64,000 nt of DNA from positions 274,844 through 338,843 of the forward strand of contig HG326664.1 in NCBI GenBank assembly GCA_000308255.3. Reading direction: 5' to 3'. A model generated the notes under the pieces. The model was given only the letters and a program-made list of their open reading frames with translations, searched no databases and had not been told where the DNA came from. This document shows positions 42,471 to 51,101 of the stretch, one piece after another; the stretch's first letter is position 1, and each line of letters starts with the position of its first letter. This DNA is from Anaerococcus pacaensis 9403502 (lineage in GTDB: Bacteria > Bacillota > Clostridia > Tissierellales > Peptoniphilaceae). Position numbers and translations under genes: made by a program.

Positions 42471-44255
42471 ATGAAACTCACAGAAAAACAAGCTCTTGCA
42501 GCTAGCCACAAGGACGGGCCATGCCTAGTCCTCGCTGTGCCAGGCTCTGGCAAGACTACTATGATTTTAGAACGTATCAAAATATTATCTAGAGAAATAG
42601 ATCCATCAAAGATTCTATCCCTGACCTTTAGTAGGACTCAAGCAGTCGATATGGAAGAAAGATACGAGGGGCCTAATACAAATTTTATGACCATCCACGC
42701 TTTTTGCTATCTTATCATCAGAAATTATTACAAAAAGCAAAATCGAACCCTAAAAATACTTGAAAGTGATGATTCCTACAACAAATACAATCTCATTCAA
42801 AATATTTATTATCAGATCAATGGCAAGGTCATGTCTAGCGAAGATCTCAAAAATTTTTTCACCGATGTGGGCTATATGAGAAACTCCATGTCCGATATTA
42901 CTTATCTAAGAAATAGCCAAATTAAAAATATCAATAAAATTTATTTCGCATATGAAGAGTTTAAGAGAGAACATTCCTACATAGACTTTGATGATATGCA
43001 GGTCTTAGCCTACGAGCTTATCAACAAAGACCCAAGACTTCTTAGGTCAATAAAAAACAAATACAAATACATCCAGCTAGACGAAGGCCAGGACACATCA
43101 CTCCTCCAATTTAAAATCCTCGAGCGAATCATCTATCCAGAAAATAACATCATGATAGTAGCAGACGATGACCAGTCTATCTATTCTTTCAGAGCAGCTG
43201 AACCGTCTTATTTGCTTAGTTTTAAGGAAAAATATCCAGACGGAAAAATCATAAATATGGACCTCAATCATAGGTCACAGGCCAATATAGTGACTGCTGC
43301 GGATAAATTTATCAAGAAAAATCCCAACCGCTATCAAAAAAATCTCTACACCAACAGGCCCGCTACCAGCAAAGTCATAAAAAAAGCTTTATCAAGCTCC
43401 TATGACACCTACAAATACATCCTTGCCCACATGGATAAGGATAAAAGCAATGCTGTGCTTTTTAGAAACAATATCTCATCACTCAATCTAGTAAGTTTTC
43501 TAATGGAAGATGGGGTTGATTTTGCTATAAACAATGGGTCAACAGACTTTTTCGAATCAAAACTTATCAGAGATCTCACAGATATAATAAATTTCTCTAA
43601 CGACTTTGACAATGTAGAACTTTTTGTAAAGATTTATTATAAAATCAAAAGCTATTTATCGCGTGAAGATATAGATAAACTAGAACTCAAACCTATAAAT
43701 TACAACGTATTTGACTACCTCCACGAAGTAGTCGATGACGATAAGGCCTACAATCTCATGCAAAAAGAAAAGGAACTAAAGCACATCAGAAGCTTAAGTC
43801 TCGATAAGAAAATATCCTTCATCTACCATCACATGGGCTACAAGGACTATATAAAGCACTTTGCAAGTAAATATTATGAAGTGATTTTAAACAAAGACCT
43901 CTATATCGAATCAATTGTCAATTTCACTAAGGATCTACAAACTATAGACGACTTTAAAGAAAAGATAAAAGTTTATGAAAAAATCATGGCTTCAAACAAA
44001 AAATCAAATCTAATCCTATCAACCATACACAAATCCAAGGGACTCGAGTATGACAATGTCTTTGTGATTGATCTAGTAAAAAATGAATTCCCCCTAGTAT
44101 TTGATGATGCCGATAAAGAAGTCCATATGGAAGAAGAACGTAGGGTCTTTTATGTAGCTATCACTAGGGCTCGCGACAATCTCCATTTGCTCACACTTAA
44201 AAAACGCAATACCATAAAAGTCGACCCTTCTCCCTTTTATGATGAAATCAGATAA
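42471..44255 (+). CDS. UvrD/PcrA-like superfamily 1 helicase, short form
   Basis: 594 aa. Motif Q/I is LTEKQALAASHKDGPCLVLAVPGSGKTTMI, Ia SLTFSRTQA, II LDEGQDTSLLQFK, III DDDQSIYSFRAA, IV LNHRSQ, V ILSTIHKSKGLEYDNVFV and VI EERRVFYVAITRARDNLHL. It is about 120 residues shorter than PcrA and lacks an obvious C-terminal RNAP-binding tail, so it may be a distinct repair helicase and not PcrA itself. The ATG has no SD but TAAAAT ends 6 bases before it, so the mRNA may be leaderless. Confidence 0.88.
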   Translation: MKLTEKQALAASHKDGPCLVLAVPGSGKTTMILERIKILSREIDPSKILSLTFSRTQAVDMEERYEGPNTNFMTIHAFCYLIIRNYYKKQNRTLKILESDDSYNKYNLIQNIYYQINGKVMSSEDLKNFFTDVGYMRNSMSDITYLRNSQIKNINKIYFAYEEFKREHSYIDFDDMQVLAYELINKDPRLLRSIKNKYKYIQLDEGQDTSLLQFKILERIIYPENNIMIVADDDQSIYSFRAAEPSYLLSFKEKYPDGKIINMDLNHRSQANIVTAADKFIKKNPNRYQKNLYTNRPATSKVIKKALSSSYDTYKYILAHMDKDKSNAVLFRNNISSLNLVSFLMEDGVDFAINNGSTDFFESKLIRDLTDIINFSNDFDNVELFVKIYYKIKSYLSREDIDKLELKPINYNVFDYLHEVVDDDKAYNLMQKEKELKHIRSLSLDKKISFIYHHMGYKDYIKHFASKYYEVILNKDLYIESIVNFTKDLQTIDDFKEKIKVYEKIMASNKKSNLILSTIHKSKGLEYDNVFVIDLVKNEFPLVFDDADKEVHMEEERRVFYVAITRARDNLHLLTLKKRNTIKVDPSPFYDEIR

Positions 44256-44313
44256 TCTTGGGTATAAATAAAAGGAGAGAGTTTTAGAAATAAACCAAAG
44301 GAGATTTTATATA

Positions 44314-44823
44314 ATGAAAAAAGTAGCTGTTTTAATAGAAAATAATTTTGAAGAATCAGAACTTCTATACCCATACCATAGATTTAAAGAAGACTTCGAA
44401 GTTACCCTCGTAGGAACAGATGCTGACACAGAATATACTGGTAAATCTGGCGGCCTAAAAGTTAAATCAGATAAGGCTAGTAAAGATGTAAGCGCAGATG
44501 ACTTTGATGCTATTTATGTACCAGGCGGTTACTCACCAGATGCTATGAGAAAATGTGAAGCTACAGTTAAATTAGTTAAAGACATGCACGAAGCTGGCAA
44601 AATGGTTGGCGCTGTATGCCACGGTCCATGGGTTCTAGCAGAAGCTGACATCCTTGAAGGTGTTAACGTAACTTCAGTTCCAACCATCAAAACAGACATC
44701 AAAAACGCTGGTGCAAACTGGGAAGATAGCGAACTAGTAGTAGACAAAAACATCTACACAGCTAGAACACCAAAAGACCTTGCAGTACAAGTTAAAAAAA
44801 TGTCAGAAGACCTAGCTAAATAA
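44314..44823 (+). CDS. DJ-1/PfpI family protein
   Basis: 169 aa. VAVLIENNFEESELLYP contains the Glu that contacts the nucleophile and AVCHGPWVL carries the nucleophile elbow Cys (about residue 105) with His next to it. YVPGGYSPDAMR and YTARTPKDL are further signatures. Members act as glyoxalase/deglycase or chaperone; which one cannot be told. Strong SD (AAAGGAG) and a strong terminator behind. Confidence 0.9.
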   Translation: MKKVAVLIENNFEESELLYPYHRFKEDFEVTLVGTDADTEYTGKSGGLKVKSDKASKDVSADDFDAIYVPGGYSPDAMRKCEATVKLVKDMHEAGKMVGAVCHGPWVLAEADILEGVNVTSVPTIKTDIKNAGANWEDSELVVDKNIYTARTPKDLAVQVKKMSEDLAK

Positions 44824-44830
44824 GTATTTT

Positions 44831-44855
44831 AAAAAGCCCCCCGGGGCTTTTTTTA
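44831..44855. terminator. Terminator between pfpI and the DUF4177 gene
   Basis: AAAAAGCCCC pairs with GGGGCTTTTT around CC, with T runs on both strands; it serves both convergent genes. Confidence 0.92.
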
Positions 44856-45056
44856 TTGTTCTCTTTCAAAGATTATTTCATAGAAATTATTCATAAAAGC
44901 CTGAGCTTTCTCTTTTGGCACTACTAAAACTTGAACCAATCTCCAGCCTTCTTTAGCATGGTCTCTGATAATCTCTTCAACTTCTTCTATATTGTTGGTT
45001 TGAGTCTCCCTAAGACCATTAGTGATTTGAACTTTTTCAAACTTGTATTCGTACAT
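44853..45056 (-). CDS. DUF4177-type small protein
   Basis: 67 aa. YEYKFEKVQI at the N-terminus and AKEGWRLVQVLVV in the middle are the marks of DUF4177, a family of very small soluble proteins of unknown function. GGAGG lies before the ATG. It is divergent from the acyltransferase-like membrane gene, with only about 37 bases between starts. Confidence 0.82.
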   Translation of the reverse strand: MYEYKFEKVQITNGLRETQTNNIEEVEEIIRDHAKEGWRLVQVLVVPKEKAQAFMNNFYEIIFEREQ

Positions 45057-45093
45057 TTTTACCTCCTATATAAATCTTTGGTATAATTATAGC

Positions 45094-45807
45094 ATGAAAA
45101 GAAATTATAACTTAGACAAATTCCGTGGATTTACGATCATTTCTATGGTCCTCTTCCACCTGATGTATAACATAAATTATTATTGGAGTATTTCCTGGTA
45201 CGATGGCACAGTCATCAACCGCATATGGCAACTTTCTATAGCCTGCTCATTTTTTATCATATCAGGTATCACATCCAATTTCCTAACCCCAGAGAAAAAT
45301 ATCAAAAGGGGAGCTTTTACTTCCCTTATTGGTTTTGCCATTACAATAGTAACTTTCATAGCAGCTCCTGACCAATTTATCCTATGGGGAGTCCTAAATG
45401 GTTTGGGGATTTCAATGATAATCACAGGCCTCATAAAGCCATTTAGCAAGAATCGCCCACTTTGGATAATAGTTTTTATAGGCCTATTTATCCTCACTTA
45501 CAAGGTCCCTCGAGGGTCTCTATATGGATTAGGATTTTTTACAAACCTTTACCAAAAAGACCTATTTTTCCTTGGCTTTCCATCACAATATTTCCAATCG
45601 TCAGATTATTTCCCAATCATTCCTTGGAGCTTTATATTCTTAGCAGGCTTTTATCTGGGCAAATATTTAATGAGTAAAGACTTCTACGGAGCCTATGGAT
45701 CGGATTCACTTTTGGCTAAAATTGGCCGCCATGCAATGCCTATTTATATAGGCCATCAGATAGTTCTCTATCCCCTAGTCACAGCCATCTACTTACTTAC
45801 AAACTAA
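45094..45807 (+). CDS. Membrane protein with DUF1624/HGSNAT-like acetyltransferase domain
   Basis: 237 aa, about seven membrane segments. NLDKFRGFTIISMVLFHLMYN at the N-terminus is the DUF1624/heparan-glucosaminide N-acetyltransferase signature with His in the first helix, and IGRHAMPIYIGHQIVLYPL closes it. Likely acetylates a cell-surface sugar, by family only. The ATG at 45094 has no SD; TATAAT (45082-45087) with TTTACC 18 bases upstream puts the expected transcription start on the ATG, so a leaderless mRNA is likely. Confidence 0.83.
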   Translation: MKRNYNLDKFRGFTIISMVLFHLMYNINYYWSISWYDGTVINRIWQLSIACSFFIISGITSNFLTPEKNIKRGAFTSLIGFAITIVTFIAAPDQFILWGVLNGLGISMIITGLIKPFSKNRPLWIIVFIGLFILTYKVPRGSLYGLGFFTNLYQKDLFFLGFPSQYFQSSDYFPIIPWSFIFLAGFYLGKYLMSKDFYGAYGSDSLLAKIGRHAMPIYIGHQIVLYPLVTAIYLLTN

Positions 45808-45830
45808 GCTACGGAAATATCCGTAGCTTT
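45806..45830. terminator. Bidirectional terminator
   Basis: AAGCTACGG and CCGTAGCTT form a perfect 9-bp stem with a 6-base loop between the convergent DUF1624 and lipoprotein genes. Confidence 0.8.
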
Positions 45831-45832
45831 GT

Positions 45833-47146
45833 CTAATCATAAGCTCTGTAGTTCATATAATCATAAAATAAGTCTTTAATAAATGGATCTGTTTCCATTT
45901 CTCTACTTATTCTTGCCATAAACCTATCATAATCTCTTACTGACTTTATTGAATTTTCAATAGTGATAACATCTGATTCTGCAGTTACGACTTGATTGTC
46001 ATCTAGATAAAAGTAATTATTCGCAGGGTCCACTTCATCAGCTTGGTCAGCTAGTAAGTACTTATTTTTTTCTGTGTCGATATTATCGTTATTGATATCC
46101 ATATCTCCGTTTTTTAGTTCAAAAGGCATATCACGTTTGAATATAACAGAATATATGTCTCCTACCATCTCCTGAGCATCAATAGCCTGGTCTTCCCTTT
46201 CTGCATAAGCTTCATTGAAGTAATAGCTGACTACATTACCCTCGGCCATCCTAAATATCCTATAATCAACAAGGCCATCTGGGTACTCATCAAAATATGT
46301 TAAGCCTATTTCTTTCATTTCCTCGGCTGTAGGTGTTTCTGATTTCACACCTAAGATTTCTTCGAGTTTATCTAGCTTTATTGGCATAGCAAATTCTTTG
46401 CCAGCAAGTGTGATAGTTCCATTATTATCTTCTGGATACTCAGCCATATATTCTCTCATCACAAGTCCCATCTTGATATCATTATCAGATACCTTGTAGA
46501 TATCAATCCTATCTGCCCTGTCGTTTTCATAATTTAGACTAAAGCCATAGTCGCCTGCAAATAAGATCAAGCTATAGCCCTCACTGTCCATATATGGAAA
46601 ATAAGCATCATTAGTCATGAGTTTTTCTTTGGCAGTCTTATAATCATCAGAAGTACTTATATCATATGGAAGTTTGATATCAGTATTATCAATATCAAGT
46701 ATTGATAAATAATAGGCCTCTTCGTCAGCTTCATGCTCATAATCTACCGCTGATATCATTAATTTATTGCCCTTATCTGTTTGATATAAATTAGATACAG
46801 CCATCAAGTCTGGGTTTACATCACTAGATTCTTCCATGGATTTTAAGTTAAAGTTCTTGGCAAAATGCGACTCTATAGGGCTTGGTTCAGCCTCTACCCC
46901 ATCTATGACCATAGTTTTTGGCTGAGCTTTGATTTTTTCCATATCACTTTCTATTTTCTTTTGAAAATCACTTTTTTCTTTATTATCATCATCTTGTACG
47001 ACCATTTTATCATCCTTAGCTTCATTAGTTTCATCTTTAGCTATTGCCACGGTAGCGGGCTTTTCACTTTGGGCATTGTCAGAAGAATTATTGCAAGCTA
47101 CGAGAATTGCAGCCATAAGCATTAAAGGTACGATTTGTTTTTTCAT
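45833..47146 (-). CDS. Lipoprotein of unknown function
   Basis: 437 aa. Signal peptide with lipobox AILVAC, so lipid-anchored outside the membrane. A highly charged Lys/Asp linker (about residues 25-65) is followed by a soluble domain with no motif I recognise. The GTG at 47152 is part of the SD (AAGGAG), so the ATG at 47146 is the start. It lies alone between terminators. Possibly a species-level surface protein. Confidence 0.75.
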   Translation of the reverse strand: MKKQIVPLMLMAAILVACNNSSDNAQSEKPATVAIAKDETNEAKDDKMVVQDDDNKEKSDFQKKIESDMEKIKAQPKTMVIDGVEAEPSPIESHFAKNFNLKSMEESSDVNPDLMAVSNLYQTDKGNKLMISAVDYEHEADEEAYYLSILDIDNTDIKLPYDISTSDDYKTAKEKLMTNDAYFPYMDSEGYSLILFAGDYGFSLNYENDRADRIDIYKVSDNDIKMGLVMREYMAEYPEDNNGTITLAGKEFAMPIKLDKLEEILGVKSETPTAEEMKEIGLTYFDEYPDGLVDYRIFRMAEGNVVSYYFNEAYAEREDQAIDAQEMVGDIYSVIFKRDMPFELKNGDMDINNDNIDTEKNKYLLADQADEVDPANNYFYLDDNQVVTAESDVITIENSIKSVRDYDRFMARISREMETDPFIKDLFYDYMNYRAYD

Positions 47147-47198
47147 AAGCACTCCTTTTTAATTTATTATAGTAAAGTAGATGTTAAATCTAGATAAA

Positions 47199-47225
47199 GA
47201 AAAAGCAGGAGATGATCCTGCATTT
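47199..47225 (-). terminator. Terminator of the DUF4230 gene
   Basis: GCAGGA and TCCTGC pair around a 5-base loop, then TTTTTCTTT on the minus strand. Confidence 0.8.
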
Positions 47226-47226
47226 C

Positions 47227-47838
47227 TTAGAACCCAACATTTACAGTATATTCTTCTGCAATTATTGGGTTGATATTTAATATTTCTTCGACTGCCTTCT
47301 TTGATTGGTCGTTAGCTTCTGTTAGTAGGCCTTTTTTTAAGGCCTCAGCTTCTACCTTGCCTTTTTCTTCAGCCCTAAAGGTTGAGTAGTCTTCAAGTTT
47401 TAGTTGGTTAAACACTGATTCTTTTTCATCAAACATCATGATGCTATCTTCATCTATTTCATGGCTTAGTATCGTAGCTTCAGGGAGGGTCACGGTGATG
47501 ATTTTATTATCATCATCTACTTTAGCATTCACTTGATCTAAGTCCACGCCAGCATTGATAGTACCTGAGTAGGTATAGAGGAACCTTTTTTTGGTAAATG
47601 GTAGCTCTACACCGTAGAATTCTTGGCTATTTTCGTATGAAGCTATATTTTTGTAGTGGTATTTGGTAGTGGTAAGCTCTTTAGCTTCTCTGATGGATGC
47701 TTCTACAGTTTCTGAAGTGATGGTTATCTTTTCTTCTACCTCGATATTTTTACTTATAAAGTATCCAGCTACAGCGATGATTGCCACTAAGATTAGGCCA
47801 AGCAACCACTTATTTATAGATCTTTTATTATTATTCAT
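47227..47838 (-). CDS. DUF4230 membrane-anchored protein
   Basis: 203 aa. One N-terminal membrane helix (WLLGLILVAIIAVAGYFI) then an extracytoplasmic domain of DUF4230 type: the TYSGTINAGVDL stretch with DNKIITVTLPEATILSHEID is diagnostic. The C-terminal half is a charged helix. Function unknown. Confidence 0.85.
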   Translation of the reverse strand: MNNNKRSINKWLLGLILVAIIAVAGYFISKNIEVEEKITITSETVEASIREAKELTTTKYHYKNIASYENSQEFYGVELPFTKKRFLYTYSGTINAGVDLDQVNAKVDDDNKIITVTLPEATILSHEIDEDSIMMFDEKESVFNQLKLEDYSTFRAEEKGKVEAEALKKGLLTEANDQSKKAVEEILNINPIIAEEYTVNVGF

Positions 47839-47915
47839 TTCTTATCCTTTATTTTTAGTTTTCTATAAGATTATACTATTAAAATTAAAGAAATTAAAGT
47901 ATATATTTAAAAATA

Positions 47916-48800
47916 TTAAATCATCCTAGCGCCACCAGTGATACCATATAACTGGCCGGTAACATATGATGAGTCGTTGCTTGCAAGGAATACATATAGG
48001 CTAGCTAATTCTACTGGTTGTCCAGATCTACCTAATGGTTGAGTTTGGCCAAAGTTTTCTATATCATCATTGCCTTGGTCAAGTTGAAGTGGGGTCCAGA
48101 TTGGGCCTGGAATCACTGAATTGGCACGAATGCCCTTTGGTGCGAAGTATTCGCTTAGTCCCTTAGTGAAAGTAGCCACAGCACCGTTGCTTGTCGCATA
48201 GTCTAATAGCTTCGCAGTTGGAGCAAATGCCTGCATAGAGCTTGTGGTGATGATAGTGGCACCTGGCTCAAGGTATTTTTCCGCTGCCTTTACAGATTCA
48301 AACATCGATATGATATTTATATTCATAGTGTCTCGGACTTGCTCCATAGGTAGGTCTTCTAGGCTTTCTGAAATGATTTGTTGAGCTGAGTTTAGGACTA
48401 AGATATCTAGTGCTCCAAAGGCCTCAACAGTTTTTTCAACTATCTCTGCACCCGCTCCCTCTTCTCTAAGGTCAGCTGGAATAATGAGCGCCTTTCTTCC
48501 TTCTGCTTCGATAAGGTCTCTCACAGCTTCTGCATCAGCTTCTTCACCTGCCACATATTGGATAGCTACATTAGCTCCTTCTCTTGCAAAAGCAATAGCT
48601 GCAGCCCTTCCTATACCTGAGTCTCCTCCTGTGATGAGGGCGTTTCTGCCTTCTAGTTTGCCATTACCTACATAAGATTTCTCCCCACAGTCCGGGACAA
48701 ATTGCATCTTATTTTGAGTAGCTGGTGTATCTCGGTCTGGTTCGTGGTATCCTTCGGTATGGTAAAGTGTTCTTGGGTCTTTTAAATATTTATTAGTCAT
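47916..48800 (-). CDS. Short-chain dehydrogenase, YhdF/YdaD-like general stress type
   Basis: 294 aa SDR oxidoreductase with an N-terminal extension typical of the YhdF/YhxC stress group. ALITGGDSGIGRAAAIAFA binds NAD(P), LVLNSAQQ is the NxAxx-like strand, TTSSMQAF supplies Ser and YATSNGAV gives Tyr-x3-(Asn): the catalytic Lys expected in YxxxK is Asn (YATSNGA), which is odd and may lower activity. TGQLYGITGGARMI is the normal end. SD AGGAGG before the ATG. Confidence 0.85.
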   Translation of the reverse strand: MTNKYLKDPRTLYHTEGYHEPDRDTPATQNKMQFVPDCGEKSYVGNGKLEGRNALITGGDSGIGRAAAIAFAREGANVAIQYVAGEEADAEAVRDLIEAEGRKALIIPADLREEGAGAEIVEKTVEAFGALDILVLNSAQQIISESLEDLPMEQVRDTMNINIISMFESVKAAEKYLEPGATIITTSSMQAFAPTAKLLDYATSNGAVATFTKGLSEYFAPKGIRANSVIPGPIWTPLQLDQGNDDIENFGQTQPLGRSGQPVELASLYVFLASNDSSYVTGQLYGITGGARMI

Positions 48801-48838
48801 GTTTCCTCCTTGGCAAGTTCTATCATATAATTACCCAA

Positions 48839-48870
48839 AGAAAAAGACTAAGTCTATTTAAACTTAGCCT
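48839..48870 (-). terminator. Terminator of trmB
   Basis: AGGCTAAGT and ACTTAGTCT pair with one mismatch (8 bp of 9) around the stop codon of trmB, followed by a T run on the minus strand. Confidence 0.75.
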
Positions 48871-49480
48871 TGGCATAGTGGATAGGCATGTCGCGGTCGC
48901 GCCATTTTCTCTCATATTCAGTTACTATCGAATCTTCTTCTGCTAGATTATAATCACTTTCTAAAAGCTCGAGCCCAGATTCTTCAAAATATATCAAAGA
49001 ATCATCAAAAAATGGTCTGTCGTCAGTTTTTTGCTCGATGATTGCTCCTGGTTTTATGATTTTTTCATAAAGCTCAAGGAAGTTTTTGTGGGAGAGCCTT
49101 CTCTTGTGGTGCTTGGTCTTTGGCCATGGGGTAGAGAAATTGATATAGATTTGGTCTATCTCATTTTCTGCAAATATATCCGCTAAGTCCTCGGCGTGAT
49201 CTATGAGGCCAATGACATTTATAAGGCCTTCCTCTTCTATTTTTCTACTAGCTACTACGAAGGCATTGGTATTCATCTCTAGGGCTATGAAGTTGATCTC
49301 GGGATGCCTCTTAGCAATTTCTACTATAAAGTCTCCCTTGCCTGCTCCGATTTCTAAATGTATCGGATGGTCATTGCCAAAAACTTCAGCCCATTTTCCC
49401 TTTAGGTCTCTGGGATAAAAATATATCTTATCATTAGCCTCCATCTCTGGTATGGCATTTGGTTTGTGTCTAAGTCTCAT
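48854..49480 (-). CDS. trmB: tRNA (guanine46-N7)-methyltransferase
   Basis: Methylates G46 of tRNA. HLEIGAGKGDFIVEIAK (SAM motif), FIALEMNTNAFVVASRKIEE, QIYINFSTPWPKTKHHKRRL (usual FPDPWPKxRHxKRR, here Ser-Thr for Pro-Asp) and TDDRPFFDDSLIYF. 208 aa. The open frame continues up to a TTG at 49510, but that TTG is inside the end of the MITE; the ATG at 49480 has GAGAGGAG before it and is the real start. The MITE has thus landed 18 bases upstream of the start, immediately before the ribosome binding site. Confidence 0.93.
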   Translation of the reverse strand: MRLRHKPNAIPEMEANDKIYFYPRDLKGKWAEVFGNDHPIHLEIGAGKGDFIVEIAKRHPEINFIALEMNTNAFVVASRKIEEEGLINVIGLIDHAEDLADIFAENEIDQIYINFSTPWPKTKHHKRRLSHKNFLELYEKIIKPGAIIEQKTDDRPFFDDSLIYFEESGLELLESDYNLAEEDSIVTEYERKWRDRDMPIHYAKAKFK

Positions 49481-49497
49481 AAGTCTCCTCTCAAAAA

Positions 49498-49672
49498 GGG
49501 GCTGTTGCAAATCAATAGATAATTATTGTTCCATCATTAGAGTGCACTCACAGATAGTTTGAGATTTAGCCCGCCGGCTCATGGAGGCTTTTAGCCCGTC
49601 GGCGAACTGAGACACTATCTGGGAGGGTGCTCGAATGATATTGGAACAATTTATATATTTTGCAACAGCCCC
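49498..49672. mobile_element. 175-bp MITE with 14-bp perfect terminal inverted repeats
   Basis: The ends are GGGGCTGTTGCAAA (49498-49511) and its exact reverse complement (49659-49672). The interior is itself a long imperfect palindrome: ATTGTTCCA.. GAGTGCACTCACAGATAGT on the left matches the complement of the right half (15 of 19 bases in one stretch). Near the centre two copies of TTTAGCCCGCCGGC (one T for C difference) lie in direct orientation. No coding capacity. The GC-rich centre differs from the AT-rich surroundings. The end sequence resembles IS6/IS1182-type ends, but the parent element is not in the window and no clear target duplication is seen. Confidence 0.85.
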
Positions 49673-49680
49673 TAAGATAA

Positions 49681-51036
49681 TTATATTCTACTTTTATTCC
49701 TAGTATTATCAATGATTAGGCCAAGGATAAAACCTATTAAGGCCGGTATAATCCAGGCAAATCCAAGTTCAAAACCTGGTAGGCTTGCTGGAAGTTTTAG
49801 GAGACTTTGTGATAAAGCTGATCCTGATATAAATTCAGGTGTAGCCTTTAGAAAATCAAAGAATGCAATTACGGCTGTAAAGGCTAGGGTCCACTTATAT
49901 ACAGTTGGTCTTTTACCAATCTTGATAGAGGTCATTGCTAAAAATATTAGGGCAATTGATAGTGGATATAGGAACAATAGGACTGGTAATGACAATGCTA
50001 TTATCTTTGATAGACCAAGGTTTGCTATCAAAAATGAAACAACAGCAAAGATCATGCAGTACTGCTTGTAAGTAATCTTATTATCAAATATTTCCAAAAA
50101 TATTTCGGAACAAGCAGTTATCAGACCTATACTAGTCTTTAGACATGCTATAGTTACTATTAAACCAAGCATCAAATGCCCAAAGCGACCTAAGTAGTGA
50201 TTGGAAATTAGAGCTAGGATATAGGCCCCATTGTTGCCAGCTTCCATGATAAGGTGAGATGTAGATCCAAGATAGGCAAGAGCTACATAAACCATACTCA
50301 TGCCCACTAAGCAAACCAAGCTTGCCTTTAAAGTTTCAGTAGCAATAGCACTTGGTTCAGATATTCTCATTCGCTTTATCTCAGCTATGATTATAACAGC
50401 AAAAGCAAGCGATGCAGGAGCATCTAGGGTATTATAGCCATCTATGATACCCTTAGTAAAAGGACTTGTTATATATTTTTCTGTAGGCATGTGGCCTGCT
50501 ACAGGTCCCATCGGATTAATTAGTCCCAAGATTACTAATACTCCTAGAAGTATAAGCAGTAACGGAGTCATGTATTTGCCAATGACATCGATTAAATTTG
50601 CCCTGTTGGATGAAAAATAATAGGCTAATACGAAAAATATTAGCGAGAACAACAATAAGGCTAGGGTATTGCTCATCGAGCTTCCTGCTACTATATCTGC
50701 CAGGCTAGTTTCATAGCTCATAGATGCCGTACGTGGCATAGCAAAGCCAGGACCTATGGTAATATAGAGAAGGACTGTAAAAAAGTATGCAAAAAACCTA
50801 CCTGCAGGCATAGATAATTCAAATAGCGACTTGCTATCAGCAAGGGCTACCGCTGCCACGCCGATTATGGGAAGGCCCACCCCTGATATCAAAAATCCTA
50901 TGGTGACAGGAGTAAGGTTTGAACCTGATTCTTGGCCAAGTTGAAGAGGGAAAATCAAGTTACCCGCACCAAAAAATAGGCCAAAAAGTAACAATCCGAT
51001 TAATAATAATTCCTTAAATTCTAGTTTCTTTCTCAT
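49681..51036 (-). CDS. brnQ: Branched-chain amino acid:cation symporter
   Basis: 451 aa, 12 predicted membrane helices, LIVCS family. LFFGAGNLIFPLQLGQESG near the N-terminus is the classic signature; GPGFAMPRTASMSYE and ASLAFAVIIIAEIKR follow. Imports Leu, Ile and Val with sodium or protons. The gene ends 9 bases from the MITE edge. SD and A-rich leader upstream. Confidence 0.92.
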   Translation of the reverse strand: MRKKLEFKELLLIGLLLFGLFFGAGNLIFPLQLGQESGSNLTPVTIGFLISGVGLPIIGVAAVALADSKSLFELSMPAGRFFAYFFTVLLYITIGPGFAMPRTASMSYETSLADIVAGSSMSNTLALLLFSLIFFVLAYYFSSNRANLIDVIGKYMTPLLLILLGVLVILGLINPMGPVAGHMPTEKYITSPFTKGIIDGYNTLDAPASLAFAVIIIAEIKRMRISEPSAIATETLKASLVCLVGMSMVYVALAYLGSTSHLIMEAGNNGAYILALISNHYLGRFGHLMLGLIVTIACLKTSIGLITACSEIFLEIFDNKITYKQYCMIFAVVSFLIANLGLSKIIALSLPVLLFLYPLSIALIFLAMTSIKIGKRPTVYKWTLAFTAVIAFFDFLKATPEFISGSALSQSLLKLPASLPGFELGFAWIIPALIGFILGLIIDNTRNKSRI

Positions 51037-51101
51037 TCTTTATTCCTTTAAATTAATATTGTATATCATATCAAAAAAAGGAAATAAATAAAAGAAGATT
51101 T

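Noticed and set aside
48854..49510. A longer trmB starting at TTG 49510
   Set aside because: Those extra codons lie in the MITE terminal repeat; a strong SD and the conserved N-terminus fit the ATG at 49480.
49498..49672. The palindromic element as a plain transcription terminator
   Set aside because: The perfect 14-bp ends and GC-rich internal direct repeats over 175 bp are those of a MITE; there is no U-tract after a compact stem.
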